In this document: positions 17,687 to 18,232 of the stretch, in pieces
Numbering within the stretch: position 1 is the stretch's first letter
How the letters are laid out: each line of letters begins with the position of its first letter
NCBI GenBank assembly: GCA_010015655.1
Contig: ML976657.1
Span: 584,397 to 602,628, forward strand
Length of the DNA stretch: 18,232 nucleotides
Source: Bimuria novae-zelandiae CBS 107.79
Lineage: Eukaryota; Ascomycota; Dothideomycetes; Pleosporales; Didymosphaeriaceae
Reading direction: 5' to 3'
Made by a program: the position numbers and the translations under genes
The notes under the pieces: model-generated
What the model was told of the DNA's origin: nothing
Database searches by the model: none
What the model saw: the letters and a program-made list of their open reading frames with translations, nothing else

Positions 17687-18093
17687 TGAGGAGCAGAAGG
17701 TTAGCCTTTTGCTCCGCGACAGTTATGAGCCCGGAATCGCTAAGACCCTGCGCAAGCACTCAAGTGGCGGATCAGCACTTGGGTGGGGTACCACAAGCGA
17801 GCAGGTGCACACCACAGAAATAGCCAAGAGCACTGCGCAAGACAGCGAGAGAGCTAAGAGCCAGATGCTATAGGGCCACAGATATAAGAGTGAGCGAGAG
17901 AGACTGGAGCAGAATATATAGGGCATGCTGGACTACGGGCGACATGTATACCAAACCTTGAAAAGCTTACAGCTCTCCGTTCCTATTGTTGAAACTGAAG
18001 TTGAGTGTAAGAGTTATCAACTATATAGGCGAAGAAGTCGCCTATATAGGCTAGCGTGCTCCTTCCGTATGCCGGGAAGCACCTGCTTTAACA
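17687..18093 (-). repeat. Possible LTR of another copia element inserted in gypsy gag
   Basis: Minus strand: a purine-rich GTCTGGGAGGAC (18090-18101) runs into TGTTAAAGCAGG at 18093, resembling polypurine tract plus LTR start. A long hairpin follows, then a TATA-like TATATATT (about 17911-17918) and pyrimidine-rich downstream sequence, the layout of an LTR promoter. An end in TCCTCA at 17687 would coincide with the RIP border. No second copy is in the window, so boundaries are a guess; an alternative 107-bp unit is 17987-18093 (TGTTAAAG to TTTCAACA). Confidence 0.35.
18021..18049. repeat. Perfect 12-bp hairpin
   Basis: CTATATAGGCGA (18021-18032) and TCGCCTATATAG (18038-18049) around AGAAG. 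It lies in the proposed LTR U3 and could be a cruciform, terminator or protein-binding site. Confidence 0.85.
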
Positions 18094-18232
18094 GTCCTCC
18101 CAGACGGAGGAGCATGAATATAGTATACATGAAGCATAAGCATGCCAGCCTTAGATCTTCAGGTCCTCCTTTAACCGTTGTGGCGGTCAACCTTGTCCTT
18201 GAAACCTTCTCAGTAGACATGCCCATCAGTAA
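18094..18232. other. Unassigned right edge, no RIP
   Basis: A minus-strand open frame (18017-18226) starts MGMSTEKVSRTRLTATT but matches nothing I know. If 18093 is an LTR start, this is the 3' untranslated end of a minus-strand copia element reaching beyond the window. Confidence 0.3.

Noticed and set aside
17715..17740. tRNA-Met gene (GGGCTCATAAC on the minus strand)
   Set aside because: Only the anticodon-loop string matches; no acceptor stem, D-arm or T-arm around it.
17723..17926. Minus-strand hydrophobic peptide as a membrane protein
   Set aside because: Lies in the proposed LTR/leader; Leu/Ser-rich reading of pyrimidine-rich promoter-like DNA.

Overview
The window is a transposon graveyard from a filamentous ascomycete (Pezizomycotina). 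I recognise no host gene, rRNA, tRNA or CRISPR array. The reading frames belong to LTR retrotransposons and one pogo-type DNA transposon. Nearly all are damaged the way repeat-induced point mutation (RIP) damages DNA: long AT-rich stretches crowded with TpA, differences between repeat copies that are almost all C/T or G/A, in-frame stops that are nearly all TAA/TAG, and catalytic Asp codons turned into Asn, while the reading frames stay in register.

Layout. 1-1687 (minus): gag, zinc knuckle and protease of a moderately mutated Ty1/copia element, cut by the left edge. Its leader runs into a 170-bp LTR at 2045-2214 (family 'copia-A'). 2347-2998 (plus): GAG-pre-integrase and start of the integrase of another copia element, heavily mutated. 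2999-about 3400: an island without RIP, holding a 34-bp tandem repeat. 3455-about 7250 (minus): protease to RNase H of a third copia element ('copia-B'), very heavily mutated. 7263-7551: a second, GC-rich island without RIP. 7552-9469 (plus): a compact copia-A element with two LTRs, a primer-binding site, a polypurine tract and one degraded reading frame I cannot name. 9470-about 17686 (minus): a chromodomain Ty3/gypsy element with 3' LTR, polypurine tract, chromodomain, integrase, RNase H, reverse transcriptase, protease and gag. It carries a small antisense (plus-strand) gene between its chromodomain and its LTR. A complete 1928-bp pogo/Fot1-like transposon (11364-13291, plus) sits in the gypsy integrase. 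17687-18232: sequence without RIP that may be the LTR and tail of yet another copia element.

Order of events. The copia-A element came first. The gypsy element inserted 5 bp before the end of its 3' LTR, and pogo then inserted at a TA inside the gypsy integrase. This three-level nest is well supported by LTR length, element ends and the rejoined reading frame. None of the retroelements looks autonomous. The most unusual items are the unnamed reading frame in the copia-A element, the antisense gene inside the gypsy 3' region, and the abrupt RIP/no-RIP borders.
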